The translations under genes were made by a program, and so were the position numbers. Below are positions 9,041-16,532 of a stretch of 34,497 nt of DNA, in pieces. Each line of letters starts with the position of its first letter. Position 1 is the first letter of the stretch. The notes under the pieces were generated by a model that had not been told where the DNA came from, searched no databases, and worked only from the letters and a program-made list of their open reading frames with translations. This DNA comes from an uncultured Clostridia bacterium (GTDB taxonomy: Bacteria > Bacillota > Clostridia > Christensenellales > Aristaeellaceae). The stretch is from positions 1 through 34,497 of the forward strand of contig CAMHSI010000014.1 in the NCBI GenBank assembly GCA_946187775.1, in the 5' to 3' direction.

Positions 9041-9406
9041 TCACCGGCCTCCTTTCCGCGCCTTGTCGGTAATCTCATCCAGGTCCAGCGTATGGTACAT
9101 CCGGTACAGCCGCACCGTCAGCGCCAGCAGCACCGCGCTGCCGGCCACGGAAACCACGATGCCCGTCAGCACCAGGCCGGAGGGAATGGGGTTCACGTAG
9201 GCCTCCGCGGCGGTAATCCCGTCCGTCACAATGGGCGCCTTCCGCCCGGAAATGTATCCCTTCGCCGCCAGGTACAGGAAGATGGCGCTGTCCGTCATGG
9301 AAAAGCCGATGATCTTCTTGATCATGTTCCGGTTCAAAAGCAGCAGCGTCAGCCCGATCCCGAAAAGGATCATGGCCGCGATTTCAAAATAGTTGGTCAG
9401 ATCCAT
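9041..9406 (-). CDS. mrpC: MrpC/MbhG-type membrane subunit (NuoK-like)
   Basis: This small 121-residue membrane protein has three hydrophobic segments and belongs to the MrpC/MnhC/NuoK family. The visible signature is LLLLNRNMIKKIIGFSM, followed by a membrane segment with NPIPSGLVLTGIVVSVA. Such subunits form part of the central membrane core that links ion channels in Mrp, Mbh and complex I. The ATG lies 1 base after the stop of the fused MbhE-MrpB gene, with GAAGGGGG about 9 bases upstream. The basic C-terminus after the last helix is slightly longer than in typical MrpC. Order and neighbours confirm the call. Confidence 0.9.
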   Translation of the reverse strand: MDLTNYFEIAAMILFGIGLTLLLLNRNMIKKIIGFSMTDSAIFLYLAAKGYISGRKAPIVTDGITAAEAYVNPIPSGLVLTGIVVSVAGSAVLLALTVRLYRMYHTLDLDEITDKARKGGR

Positions 9407-9407
9407 T

Positions 9408-10352
9408 TCAGATGTCCCCCTTCCGGAACAGCGCGAAGAACGCGTACATCGTAAAGCAGACCACCAGCCCCACGCAGATGTTCAGGTAGGGAATCAGGCC
9501 CGCGGAGAACAGGTTCCCGGGGGTTCCCGGGGTAATGACCGAGGGCAGGTGATTCGCCCCCGTGAAGAAGGAATAGGCCTTGGAAAGGGCGTAGAAGGAC
9601 AGGGCCGTCACCGTAACGGCCCGGTGCACCGCAAGGGTCATGAAGCGCCCCGCGCTGCCGGATCCGAAGGCGTTCAGGTACAGGATCATCGCCGCTCCCA
9701 GCACCGCGCCGCCGGAGAATCCGCCGCCGGGCGAAAGGTGGCCGTTGAGGATCACGTAGCATCCGAACATCAGGATCAGCGGCACCAGCAGCCGGGTCAC
9801 CGTCTGCAGGATGGGATCCTGGTTCCGGTTCTCCATGCGCTCGTCCGCTTCAATCTCAATCCGCTCCTCCCGGTTTCCCGCCCGCAGCAGGATCATCACC
9901 GCGCAGGCCGCGGTGAACAGCACGTTGCTCTCCCCCAGGGTGTCGAAGGCGCGGTAATCCAGGATCATGCCGGTAACCAGGTTCACGGATCCGGTCTCCC
10001 GCATCCCGTCCTCCAGGTACCGCCGAACCACTTCGTTGTTCACCGGGTTGCCGTCATCCCCGAAGGAGGGCAGGTCCGTTGTCGTAAGGATCAGCAGCAG
10101 GCTGATTCCCGCCGCCATCAGGGCCGCCGCCACCAGGTAGAAAATCCGGGCCGCCCGGGTGTGGCGCCGAACCACCGCTTCCGGAACCCGCGCCGGCAGC
10201 TCCGGCGCTTTCACCGTCTCCGCCGCAGGCTGTGCCGGCGGCGCGTCCACCGCGTGCATCACTTCCCGGTCCAGCCTGTCGTCCCCTTCCGAAAGATACC
10301 GGAGGAAGCGGGCGTATAGGCTCTGCCCCTTCGGGTCAAGGCGTCTGGCCAT
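9408..10352 (-). CDS. Fusion of MbhE-like and MrpB-like membrane domains
   Basis: This 314-residue protein joins two modules usually encoded apart. After a soluble, charged N-terminus (1-65), residues about 68-158 resemble MbhE, the distal C-terminal part of full-length MrpA, with the motif LDYRAFDTLGE (131-141). Residues about 178-314 are an MrpB/MbhF domain with HLSPGGGFSGG (205-215). A charged linker rich in Glu/Arg (158-178) separates them. AGGAGG lies 6 bases before the ATG, and the gene overlaps the MbhD-like gene by 17 bases. In Mrp operons the MbhE part belongs to MrpA; in archaeal Mbh it is a separate subunit. Here it is joined to the next gene in the order. The predicted topology is polytopic, cytoplasmic membrane. 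Confidence 0.87.
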   Translation of the reverse strand: MARRLDPKGQSLYARFLRYLSEGDDRLDREVMHAVDAPPAQPAAETVKAPELPARVPEAVVRRHTRAARIFYLVAAALMAAGISLLLILTTTDLPSFGDDGNPVNNEVVRRYLEDGMRETGSVNLVTGMILDYRAFDTLGESNVLFTAACAVMILLRAGNREERIEIEADERMENRNQDPILQTVTRLLVPLILMFGCYVILNGHLSPGGGFSGGAVLGAAMILYLNAFGSGSAGRFMTLAVHRAVTVTALSFYALSKAYSFFTGANHLPSVITPGTPGNLFSAGLIPYLNICVGLVVCFTMYAFFALFRKGDI

Positions 10353-10626
10353 GCTCTTCCTCCTCTTTTTCCTCCTCGGACTGGATCGCCTGGTCCACCG
10401 CCCGTATTTTTTTCAGCGTCACAAACAGCAGCAGGCTTTCAATCCCCGTGCCCACCGCCGCTTCCGTCACCGAAAGGTCCGGGGACTCCAGCAGGATCCA
10501 TACCACGCTCAGGGCCAGGCTCTGTCCCATGAACACGGTAGCCGCCGTCAGCAGGTTTTTCGTAAAGGCCACGGACACGGCGCAGCCCAGGATGAAGACC
10601 AGCAGAAGAATGCCGAGTACCTGCAT
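10336..10626 (-). CDS. MbhD-like membrane subunit (DUF4040 type)
   Basis: This 96-residue protein has three hydrophobic segments and the motif ESPDLSVTEAAVGTGIES (47-64), characteristic of MbhD and of the matching segment in the C-terminal half of MrpA. It ends in a very acidic tail (SEEEKEEEE). The conserved Glu residues in this motif lie in the proton or sodium path of the Mrp/Mbh core in characterised relatives. AAGGAGG lies just upstream of the ATG, and the gap to mrpG is 2 bases. Its presence as a separate gene is the Mbh-style arrangement rather than the bacterial MrpA arrangement. Confidence 0.87.
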   Translation of the reverse strand: MQVLGILLLVFILGCAVSVAFTKNLLTAATVFMGQSLALSVVWILLESPDLSVTEAAVGTGIESLLLFVTLKKIRAVDQAIQSEEEKEEEEHGQTP

Positions 10627-10628
10627 GC

Positions 10629-10979
10629 TTACTCCTCCTTCTCCCTCTCCACCATGTGGTCATCCTCCAGCTTCATCTGCCGCTCCGGATGCTCCCCGGA
10701 GGTAATCTCCAGCTTTGCGATCAGGTGGGACGCCACCGGGCTGGTCAGCCACAGGGTCACGATCACCAGCAAAAATTTCAGGGACACCGCCGCGGCCCCC
10801 CGGGCCGCGATCACTCCCAGCAGGATCAGCAGGATTCCCAGCGTGTCCATCAGCGCCGCCGCGTGCATCCGGTTCAGCACATACCGGAAGCGGAACAGGC
10901 CCGCCGCCGCCGTCAACACCACAACCAGGCCCGACAGGATCAGCCCCGCGGCAAAAACCGTCCGAATCCACTCAGCCAT
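10629..10979 (-). CDS. mrpG: MrpG-type membrane subunit
   Basis: This 116-residue protein with three predicted membrane helices matches the MrpG/MnhG/MbhC family. The signature FRFRYVLNRMHAAALMDTLG is visible, with the conserved Arg-Met-His-Ala element, followed by a helix ending in LTSPVASHLIAK. The hydrophilic C-terminus is rich in Glu and Lys. GGAGGAGG lies about 8 bases before the ATG, and the gene overlaps mrpF by 8 bases, which implies coupled translation. MrpG is a small structural subunit needed for assembly of Mrp complexes in species where it has been studied. Confidence 0.9.
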   Translation of the reverse strand: MAEWIRTVFAAGLILSGLVVVLTAAAGLFRFRYVLNRMHAAALMDTLGILLILLGVIAARGAAAVSLKFLLVIVTLWLTSPVASHLIAKLEITSGEHPERQMKLEDDHMVEREKEE

Positions 10980-11340
10980 CTGTCCGCCCTCCTCCGTTTT
11001 CCTCCGCTGCCCGGTCCCGCTCCCGCACCCGGCGTACCTTCCATACGCTCAGGTAAATCCGGGTCAGCACCACCACCGCCAGGAAGGACAGCATCGTGTA
11101 GATAATGGCGATATCCGCCAGGTAGTCCTCCCGCATCAGCAGCGTCAGCAGGCAGATCATCATCACCACCGAGGTACCCATCATGTTGACGGCCACAATC
11201 CGGTCCGCCAGCGCCGGCCCCCGCACCGCCCGCACCAGGCAGGCCAGCATCACCAGGCCGAGGATCACCAGGGCCCCGTCGCACAGCACCGTCATAAACG
11301 GTGCGAAGGCGGATCCCTCTTCCAGCAGGGAATGGGTCAT
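10972..11340 (-). CDS. mrpF: MrpF-type membrane subunit
   Basis: This 122-residue protein has three membrane helices and the MrpF/MnhF/MbhB signature RGPALADRIVAVNMMGT. The last third is hydrophilic and strongly charged (KVRRVRERDRAAEENGGG), longer than in many MrpF proteins. It overlaps mrpE by 4 bases (ATGA), the classic sign of coupled translation. Like MrpE and MrpG it is an accessory membrane subunit, in the same operon position as in archaeal mbhABC. Confidence 0.9.
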   Translation of the reverse strand: MTHSLLEEGSAFAPFMTVLCDGALVILGLVMLACLVRAVRGPALADRIVAVNMMGTSVVMMICLLTLLMREDYLADIAIIYTMLSFLAVVVLTRIYLSVWKVRRVRERDRAAEENGGGRTDG

Positions 11341-11807
11341 TGCTCCCCGCCCCCTTCCATCTCCAGGATTTTCTCCTCCATCCGGCTGTGCTCCAGCCCT
11401 TCCGCAAAGTCCTCATCCAGGCAGTGAACCAGGAATTCCGATTCCATGTAGTCCACCGTGATCGTTCCCGGCGTCAGGGTGATGGACTGGGCCAGCATCA
11501 CCTTTCCTTTCCGGGTTCTCAGCGCCGTCCGGAAGGCCTTCAGCTTCGGTTCCGCCTCCAGGTTCGGCGCCCAGATCAGCTTCATGGTGCTCAGGGAAGC
11601 CTTTATGATCTCCCCCAGCAGGAAGAATAAATAGGAAATAAAGCGGGGAATCTGCTTCGCCGCCCGGATCTCCTTTTTCGGGCTCAGCCCCAGGAAAGCG
11701 CAGGAAAAAAGCCAGATTCCCGCGCTCAGCACCGCCCCGGTCACAGCGATTTCCGTTGTCCATCGGCCATTGAGCAGCAGCCACAGTCCGAACAGGATCA
11801 GAATCAC
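11337..11807 (-). CDS. mrpE: MrpE-type membrane subunit, first gene of the operon
   Basis: This 156-residue protein fits the MrpE/MnhE/MbhA family in length and layout: two N-terminal hydrophobic helices (ILILFGLWLLLNG, GAVLSAGIWLFSCAFLG), a third helix (FISYLFFLLGEIIKASL) and a soluble domain with LAQSITLTPGTITVD. The last motif is highly characteristic. The start is taken as the GTG at 11807, because GGGGGGAG lies about 6 bases upstream and the resulting length equals the family norm. The in-frame ATG at 11876 would place translation across the promoter-like region and add a non-conserved stretch. It heads the ten-gene Mrp/Mbh-like unit. Confidence 0.87.
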   Translation of the reverse strand: MILILFGLWLLLNGRWTTEIAVTGAVLSAGIWLFSCAFLGLSPKKEIRAAKQIPRFISYLFFLLGEIIKASLSTMKLIWAPNLEAEPKLKAFRTALRTRKGKVMLAQSITLTPGTITVDYMESEFLVHCLDEDFAEGLEHSRMEEKILEMEGGGEQ

Positions 11808-11839
11808 CGGTCTCCCCCCTCTTTCTCCGGTTTCACACA

Positions 11840-11867
11840 CAGTTATATATTTTATCATATCCGTCAA
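11840..11867 (-). promoter_or_regulatory. Probable promoter region of the Mrp/Mbh-like operon
   Basis: On the minus strand TTGACG (11862-11867) is followed by an unusually A/T-rich run containing TATGAT and TATAAC. No TATAAT-like box has ideal 17-base spacing (TATAAC is 14 bases away), so the exact hexamers are uncertain. The location, between the LRR terminator and the mrpE GTG, suits the operon promoter. Confidence 0.45.
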
Positions 11868-11876
11868 GGCAGGCAC

Positions 11877-11903
11877 AAAAAAAAGGGGCGGCTCCGCCGC
11901 CCC
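11877..11903 (-). terminator. Intrinsic terminator of the LRR_5 gene
   Basis: On the minus strand GGGGCGGC pairs perfectly with GCCGCCCC across a 3-base loop (11885-11903), followed by eight T (11877-11884). It lies 13 bases after the LRR stop and separates that unit from the Mrp/Mbh-like operon. Confidence 0.92.
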
Positions 11904-11916
11904 GGATCGTTTTCCC

Positions 11917-13914
11917 TCAGTCGCCCTCCGTCCGGTCTTCCGGCAGGGAGCCGTCCATGTATCGCATGCTTTCGATAAAGCCGTTTTCCCGGCACCATTC
12001 CTCTGCCGTGCTGTCCTTCGAAATCCACAGGGCCAGGTCCAGGTCGCACTGGTAGAAGATCATTTCGCCCATCCGCACCACGCTTTCCGGAATCACCACC
12101 GACTGCAGCCCGGTGCAGCCCTGGAAGGCGAAGGAGTTGATGGTCGTAACCCCGTTGGGAATCGCGGCGCCTTTCAGGCTTTCGCAGCCGGAGAAGGCGT
12201 ATTTCCCGATGCTCCGCAGGCTGGCCGGGAACACCAGCTCCTTCAGCTTCGCGCAGCCTTCAAAGGCGGAGTTGCTGATGCGGGCAACCTTGGCGGGCAG
12301 CTCAAGGGTTTCCAGCTCCCGGCATCCGGAGAAGGCGTCGTCCGCAATGGCGGTAACCGTTTCCGGAAGCTGCACTTCCTTCAGGCTCCGGCAGAACCGG
12401 AAGGTTCCCGCCGGCAGCGTCTCCAGCCCGGAGGGAAGCCGTACCTCCGTAAGCGCCAGGCATCCGTCAAAGATCCGGCTGCCCATGGCGGTAACGGAAT
12501 CCGGAAGGGTAACCTTCGTCAACCCCTCGCAGTTGTTGAACACCCCGGAGCCGATTTCGGCCAGGGTCTCCGGAAACTCCATGCTCTCCAGCCGCCGGCA
12601 TCCCGCGAAGGCGTCATCCCCGACCCTCGCCAGCTTTTCCGGAAGCCGGATCTCCGAAAGCATGTCGCAGTTGCTGAAGGTGATCTCCCGGATCTCCGTA
12701 ACGCTGTCCGGCAGCTTCACACTCCGCAGGAAATAGCAGGATTCAAAGGCCCACTTGCCGATTTCCGTAACGCTTTCCGGAATGTCCATCGTCTCGATCT
12801 GGCACTGGCTGAAGGCGTATTCCCCGATCTTCGTCACCGTCCCTGGCAGGATCACCTGCAGGGGCTCCTCCGTCTCCTCCCGCTTGCCAGTGGATTCGAA
12901 GGCGCTGGTCCCGATCTCCCGGATGCCCTCCGGCACCCGGAAAACCGTGTCCTTCCGGATGCAGGGATAACACAGCAGGGTCATGGTCCGCCGGTCCGTC
13001 AGCAATCCGTCCTCCAGCATCAGCGTCGGATGGTTTTCGCTCAGGCGGATAGTTTCCAGGTTCCTGCAGCCCACAAAGGGATTTCCATCCACCTCCAGCA
13101 GGCTGTCCGGAATGGTGAATTCCGTCAGCGACACGCATTCGGCGAAGCAGCGGTTCCCGATCAGCGTCACGCTCCCGGGCAGCTTCACCTCCTGCAGCGC
13201 CGTGCAGGATTTGAAGGCGCTTTCCTCAATGGTCTCCACGCCCTCCGGCAGGATCAGCTCCTTCAGCTCCTTGCATTCCAGGAAGGCGATCCGCCCGATC
13301 ACCCGGATGTCCTCCGGCACGGTGAAGGATTCCCCGTGGGAATCGTGCAGGTAGGTAATCAGCCGGCTGTCCGGCTTCGAGATCAGCATCCCGTCCCGAA
13401 CCTCGTAGCGCTCCGATTCCCCCGCCAGCTCAATTTCCGCCAGGTTGTCGCACAGGGCAAAGGGATTGTCCCCGATGTCCGTAATGCCGGCGGGAAGGGT
13501 AATCTTCCGAAGCTGCTTGCAGTTGGAGAAGGCTTTGTTCCCGATGGAAACCAGGCTCTCCGGCAGCTCCATGTCCGCGATGCCGTCGCATCCGCTGAAG
13601 GCTTTGATGCCGATGGAAACCACGCCCTCCGGGATAACCACCCGAACCAGCCGCTGCTGGTTGATAAAGGCGTTGTCGCCGATTTCCGTCACGGCGTATC
13701 CGACGATCTCCGCCGGAATCTCAACGGTAATGGCCTCGTTGTCCCGCTCTCCCCGGGGCACGATGTACCGCACGATCCGGGCGGTCATCGCGTCCTCGTC
13801 CAGCACCTCGTACTCGTAGGCCCCCTTCGTCTTCGTTTCCGCCGCGGAAACGGAGAACACAGCCAGGGCCGCAATCAGGAGGGCCAGGGCCGCCAGCAGA
13901 TGCTTCCTTGTCAT
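11917..13914 (-). CDS. Large secreted BspA-type LRR_5 protein
   Basis: This 665-residue protein has a signal peptide (about 1-24, ending VSAAE) followed almost entirely by LRR_5 repeats of about 23 residues. Typical units are ITLPAGITDIGDNPFALC, VILPGTVTKIGEYAFSQC and IPESVVRMGEMIFYQC, with a conserved Gly-x-x-Ala-Phe-x-x-Cys pattern. Such Treponema/BspA-type repeats form an extended curved solenoid and are common in secreted or surface proteins of gut bacteria, often in adhesion. I see no LPXTG or SLH anchor. A non-repeat block at about residues 165-195 and again at 275-300 (DGLL...RRTMTLLCYP) interrupts the array; the other LRR_5 protein has a comparable break (DGVLFSTPDARLVAY). It lies 34 bases downstream of an unknown secreted protein on the same strand. 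The ligand is unknown. Confidence 0.88.
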   Translation of the reverse strand: MTRKHLLAALALLIAALAVFSVSAAETKTKGAYEYEVLDEDAMTARIVRYIVPRGERDNEAITVEIPAEIVGYAVTEIGDNAFINQQRLVRVVIPEGVVSIGIKAFSGCDGIADMELPESLVSIGNKAFSNCKQLRKITLPAGITDIGDNPFALCDNLAEIELAGESERYEVRDGMLISKPDSRLITYLHDSHGESFTVPEDIRVIGRIAFLECKELKELILPEGVETIEESAFKSCTALQEVKLPGSVTLIGNRCFAECVSLTEFTIPDSLLEVDGNPFVGCRNLETIRLSENHPTLMLEDGLLTDRRTMTLLCYPCIRKDTVFRVPEGIREIGTSAFESTGKREETEEPLQVILPGTVTKIGEYAFSQCQIETMDIPESVTEIGKWAFESCYFLRSVKLPDSVTEIREITFSNCDMLSEIRLPEKLARVGDDAFAGCRRLESMEFPETLAEIGSGVFNNCEGLTKVTLPDSVTAMGSRIFDGCLALTEVRLPSGLETLPAGTFRFCRSLKEVQLPETVTAIADDAFSGCRELETLELPAKVARISNSAFEGCAKLKELVFPASLRSIGKYAFSGCESLKGAAIPNGVTTINSFAFQGCTGLQSVVIPESVVRMGEMIFYQCDLDLALWISKDSTAEEWCRENGFIESMRYMDGSLPEDRTEGD

Positions 13915-13948
13915 CTCAGTTTCACATCCTTCGGATAAGTTCAGGTTC

Positions 13949-14737
13949 TCAGTAAATCAGCGTCAGGTCGCTCTCCCGGAAGTATACCGTCACAGGCCGG
14001 ATCCCTCCGTCCTCCCCCTTCTGATATACAATGCCCTGGGCCGGAAGGTTCTCCGGCTCCGGGTTGTCGTCGGGGCAGGCCCCCTCGGCAGGAATCAGCA
14101 CCTTGGTGCCGTCCCGCAATCCCGCGGATTTTCCGTCCCCGGTCCGGGGCACTTCCCCGGGGGTTTCCCGGTATACCGCCATGGCGTATCCGTGGGCGGC
14201 AGCCTCCCGGGGCCCCAGGTTCCAGTAGGGCAGCGTCACGAAGCATTTCACGTCCAGCGCGCAGCTCTCTCCCGTGTCCAGCCGCACGATGTCCAGGGTT
14301 CCCCGGTACGCTCCCGCTCCGTCCCCTTCCAGCTGCTGCCCGGTAACCAGCACCGTCCGCTTGTGGGGAATGGTGCCGGCCTGCTCGTATCCCCCCTCCG
14401 TCTTCCGATAAAGGGGAACCGTCCAGTACACCTTGTCATACAGCTCAAACAGATCCGTCCCCGGATCCTTCGGCAGGGAAACAAAGCCCACAATCCCGAC
14501 GTAATCCGGCTCCTCCGCCGCCTCTCCCCGGCCGGGAAGGGCGGGATCGGTCCGGGGCGCCAGGGGGCTCCCGTCCGGATGCGTCAGGCCGAAGCGGGAC
14601 GCCGCGTCCATGGCCAGGATCATATCCAGGCTGTCCACCGGGGAAGCCTCCTCCGCTGCGGCCGCGCATGCCATCAGCAGCGCCAGCAGCGCGCAGAGCA
14701 CCCGGAGGGTTCCTCCGGCGGTCCTGTTCTTCCTCAT
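13949..14737 (-). CDS. Secreted protein of unknown function
   Basis: I do not recognise this 262-residue protein. It starts MRKNRTAGG and has a hydrophobic signal segment (about 12-28, ending ACAAAAEE), so it should be exported. The middle (about 75-145) contains beta-rich segments such as KVYWTVPLYRK and RTVLVTGQQLEG that recall an SH3-like fold, but no firm match can be made by eye. The start at 14737 was chosen for the signal peptide and the purine-rich GAGGGGGG upstream; the reading from 14860 adds a charged non-conserved segment. It is the first gene of a two-gene unit with the LRR_5 gene and is divergent from the second LRR_5 gene, which suggests a shared cell-envelope role. Confidence 0.7.
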   Translation of the reverse strand: MRKNRTAGGTLRVLCALLALLMACAAAAEEASPVDSLDMILAMDAASRFGLTHPDGSPLAPRTDPALPGRGEAAEEPDYVGIVGFVSLPKDPGTDLFELYDKVYWTVPLYRKTEGGYEQAGTIPHKRTVLVTGQQLEGDGAGAYRGTLDIVRLDTGESCALDVKCFVTLPYWNLGPREAAAHGYAMAVYRETPGEVPRTGDGKSAGLRDGTKVLIPAEGACPDDNPEPENLPAQGIVYQKGEDGGIRPVTVYFRESDLTLIY

Positions 14738-14905
14738 GGGATGATCCCCCCTCGCTGAAACGTTCTCCGGCGGAAGGGACTCCCGTCCCCGCCTGTTCCC
14801 GCTCTGTCTTTGATGCTGTAGCCGATTTTCACCGGGAAGTATATCACATTTTCCCTCCAATGGCTACCCTTTCCTGCGCCTGCGGCCGCCCTGCTGAAAA
14901 AGGAT

Positions 14906-14934
14906 TTGACGCGGCGGGCAAAAGGGGCTATGAT
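14906..14934 (+). promoter_or_regulatory. Promoter of the plus-strand LRR_5 gene
   Basis: TTGACG (14906-14911) and TATGAT (14929-14934) are 17 bases apart, ending 31 bases before the ATG at 14966. The 228-base intergenic stretch 14738-14965 is the shared divergent control region. On the opposite strand a TATACT box at 14838-14843 could serve the 13949-14737 gene, but its -35 is poor. Confidence 0.7.
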
Positions 14935-14965
14935 AAATAGACCAATAAGATGAGGTGACACAGAA

Positions 14966-16396
14966 ATGAAAAGGCTCCCGGCAGCCCTGCTGGTGTTTGT
15001 TTCGCTGCTTCTGTGCCTTCTTCCCTGCGCGTCCGCGGAAGAGGGCGCCGTTGCCGTGTCCGGGGATTATCAGTACCGCGTCCGGGAGGACGGAACCGCC
15101 GAGCTCCTCCGTTATACCGGCGAGGGGGATTCCCTGGTCCTGCCGGCGGATTTCGGCGGCGCGCCCCTTGCGGTCATCGGGCCCAACGCCTTCAAATCCC
15201 GCAACTCCCTCTATTCCGTGGTGCTGCCGGATACCCTGTCGGAGCTGGGAGACTATGCCTTTTTCTATTGCCGGAACCTGACCAGCGTCAACCTGCCGGA
15301 CAGCATCCGCACCATCGGCCGCAATCCCTTTGCCGGCTGCGAGTCCCTTTCCAGCATACAGATCAGTCCAAGCCATCCCTGCCTTTCCCTGCAGGACGGC
15401 GTTCTTTTCAGCACGCCGGACGCCCGGCTCGTGGCCTATTCCATGACCCGGCCCCGGGGGGAGTACACGGTGCCCGAGGGAACGAAGATCATCGGCGCCT
15501 ACGCCTTCAACACCTGTGATACCATCACCGGGCTGACCCTGCCGGAGTCCGTAACCTCCGTCGGCGCCCGCGCCTTCTACCACTGCAGCCGCCTGGCCTC
15601 CATCAACCTGCCGGACAGCATTTCCTACCTGGGCAGCTCCGCCTTCAGCGGCTGCTCCGCCCTCCATTCCCTGTCCCTGCCGGATACCATCACCGAAATC
15701 GGCGACGGGGCCTTTGAGGACTGCACCAACCTGGAGCAGGTGGTCCTGCCCGTGGATGCCACCAGCATCGGCAACCGGGCCTTCTACAACTGCTCCAGCC
15801 TCACCCAGCTCCAGCTCCCCGAAGGAATTTCCTCCATCGGGGAAAACACCTTTGCCGAGTGCAGGAGCCTGCTGGAGATCGTCCTCCCCGAGGATGTAAC
15901 CTATATCGGCGGCGGTGCCTTCCGCAACTGCCTGTCCCTGAAGCGCATCAACATTCCCGAGGACGTCAGCTACATCGGCAGCAACGCCTTCTGCTTCTGC
16001 CAGAGCCTGGAGTCCCTGGAGATCCCGGAAACCTGCTTCTATATCGGCGCCTCCGCCTTCCAGTCCTGCAGCGCGCTGCAGGAAATGGTCCTGCCGGAAA
16101 TGCTGAACAATATCAGTCCCCTGCTGCTGGCCGGCTGCGTCTCCCTGCGGGAAGTGGAGCTTCCCCGCCGCGCTGCCGCCATCGGCGACCAGGCCTTCCT
16201 CGGCTGCGTCTCCCTCACGGATATCGACATCCCCGGGGATGTCACCTCCATCGGCGATATGGCCTTCTACGGCTGCGCCGCCCTGGAGCGCGTGTTCCTT
16301 CCGGCTTCCCTGTCCCATGTGGGCGCCGGCGCCTTCGACCGCTGTCCGGCCCTGTCAGGTCTTCCGGACCTGTCCGCCCTCTCCGGCGGGAACTGA
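14966..16396 (+). CDS. Secreted BspA-type LRR_5 protein
   Basis: This 476-residue protein has a signal peptide (about 1-24, ending PCASAEE) followed by LRR_5 repeats through to the C-terminus. Clear units are VVLPDTLSELGDYAFFYC, INLPDSISYLGSSAFSGC and IDIPGDVTSIGDMAFYGC. A non-repeat segment at about 140-160 (LQDGVLFSTPDARLVAYSM) interrupts the array at the same relative place as in the larger minus-strand paralogue, so the two share an ancestry. AGGTGA lies a few bases before the ATG. It is probably an extracellular adhesion or binding protein; there is no recognisable wall anchor. It is transcribed alone, from a promoter at 14906-14934 to a terminator at 16416-16442. Confidence 0.88.
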   Translation: MKRLPAALLVFVSLLLCLLPCASAEEGAVAVSGDYQYRVREDGTAELLRYTGEGDSLVLPADFGGAPLAVIGPNAFKSRNSLYSVVLPDTLSELGDYAFFYCRNLTSVNLPDSIRTIGRNPFAGCESLSSIQISPSHPCLSLQDGVLFSTPDARLVAYSMTRPRGEYTVPEGTKIIGAYAFNTCDTITGLTLPESVTSVGARAFYHCSRLASINLPDSISYLGSSAFSGCSALHSLSLPDTITEIGDGAFEDCTNLEQVVLPVDATSIGNRAFYNCSSLTQLQLPEGISSIGENTFAECRSLLEIVLPEDVTYIGGGAFRNCLSLKRINIPEDVSYIGSNAFCFCQSLESLEIPETCFYIGASAFQSCSALQEMVLPEMLNNISPLLLAGCVSLREVELPRRAAAIGDQAFLGCVSLTDIDIPGDVTSIGDMAFYGCAALERVFLPASLSHVGAGAFDRCPALSGLPDLSALSGGN

Positions 16397-16415
16397 CCGT
16401 CCTTTGTACCTCCTG

Positions 16416-16442
16416 CCGCACGCCGCCGCGCGTGCGGTTTTT
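16416..16442 (+). terminator. Intrinsic terminator of the plus-strand LRR_5 gene
   Basis: The stem CCGCACGC/GCGTGCGG (16416-16423 with 16430-16437) has a 6-base loop and is followed by TTTTT. Confidence 0.85.
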
Positions 16443-16456
16443 CTGTGGTCCCCGGG

Positions 16457-16485
16457 TTGAATTCGCCCGCGGGCGGCGATATAAT
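16457..16485 (+). promoter_or_regulatory. Promoter of the L,D-transpeptidase gene
   Basis: TTGAAT (16457-16462) and TATAAT (16480-16485) have exactly 17 bases between them, 47 bases before the ATG. Confidence 0.8.
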
Positions 16486-16532
16486 GGAGGACGATTCATG
16501 TTTGCGTCTTCCCGGCGCAGAAGGAGTGTGCA

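Noticed and set aside
6467-9454. 995-residue plus-strand open frame
   Set aside because: It runs antisense across three motif-bearing Mrp/Mbh-like genes, has His/Gln/Arg-rich composition and no hydrophobic or catalytic pattern. It is a shadow frame.
2418-11807. Reading the operon as respiratory complex I or as a membrane-bound hydrogenase
   Set aside because: No NuoB, C, D, I, H or hydrogenase-type subunit is present, while MrpE, F, G, B and C are all recognisable.
11917-13914. CRISPR-like or tandem DNA repeat
   Set aside because: The periodic sequence is protein-level LRR_5 repetition with varied DNA, not identical repeats with spacers.
11770-13938. 722-residue plus-strand open frame opposite the large LRR_5 gene
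   Set aside because: Its apparent repeats only mirror the LRR_5 repeats on the real strand.
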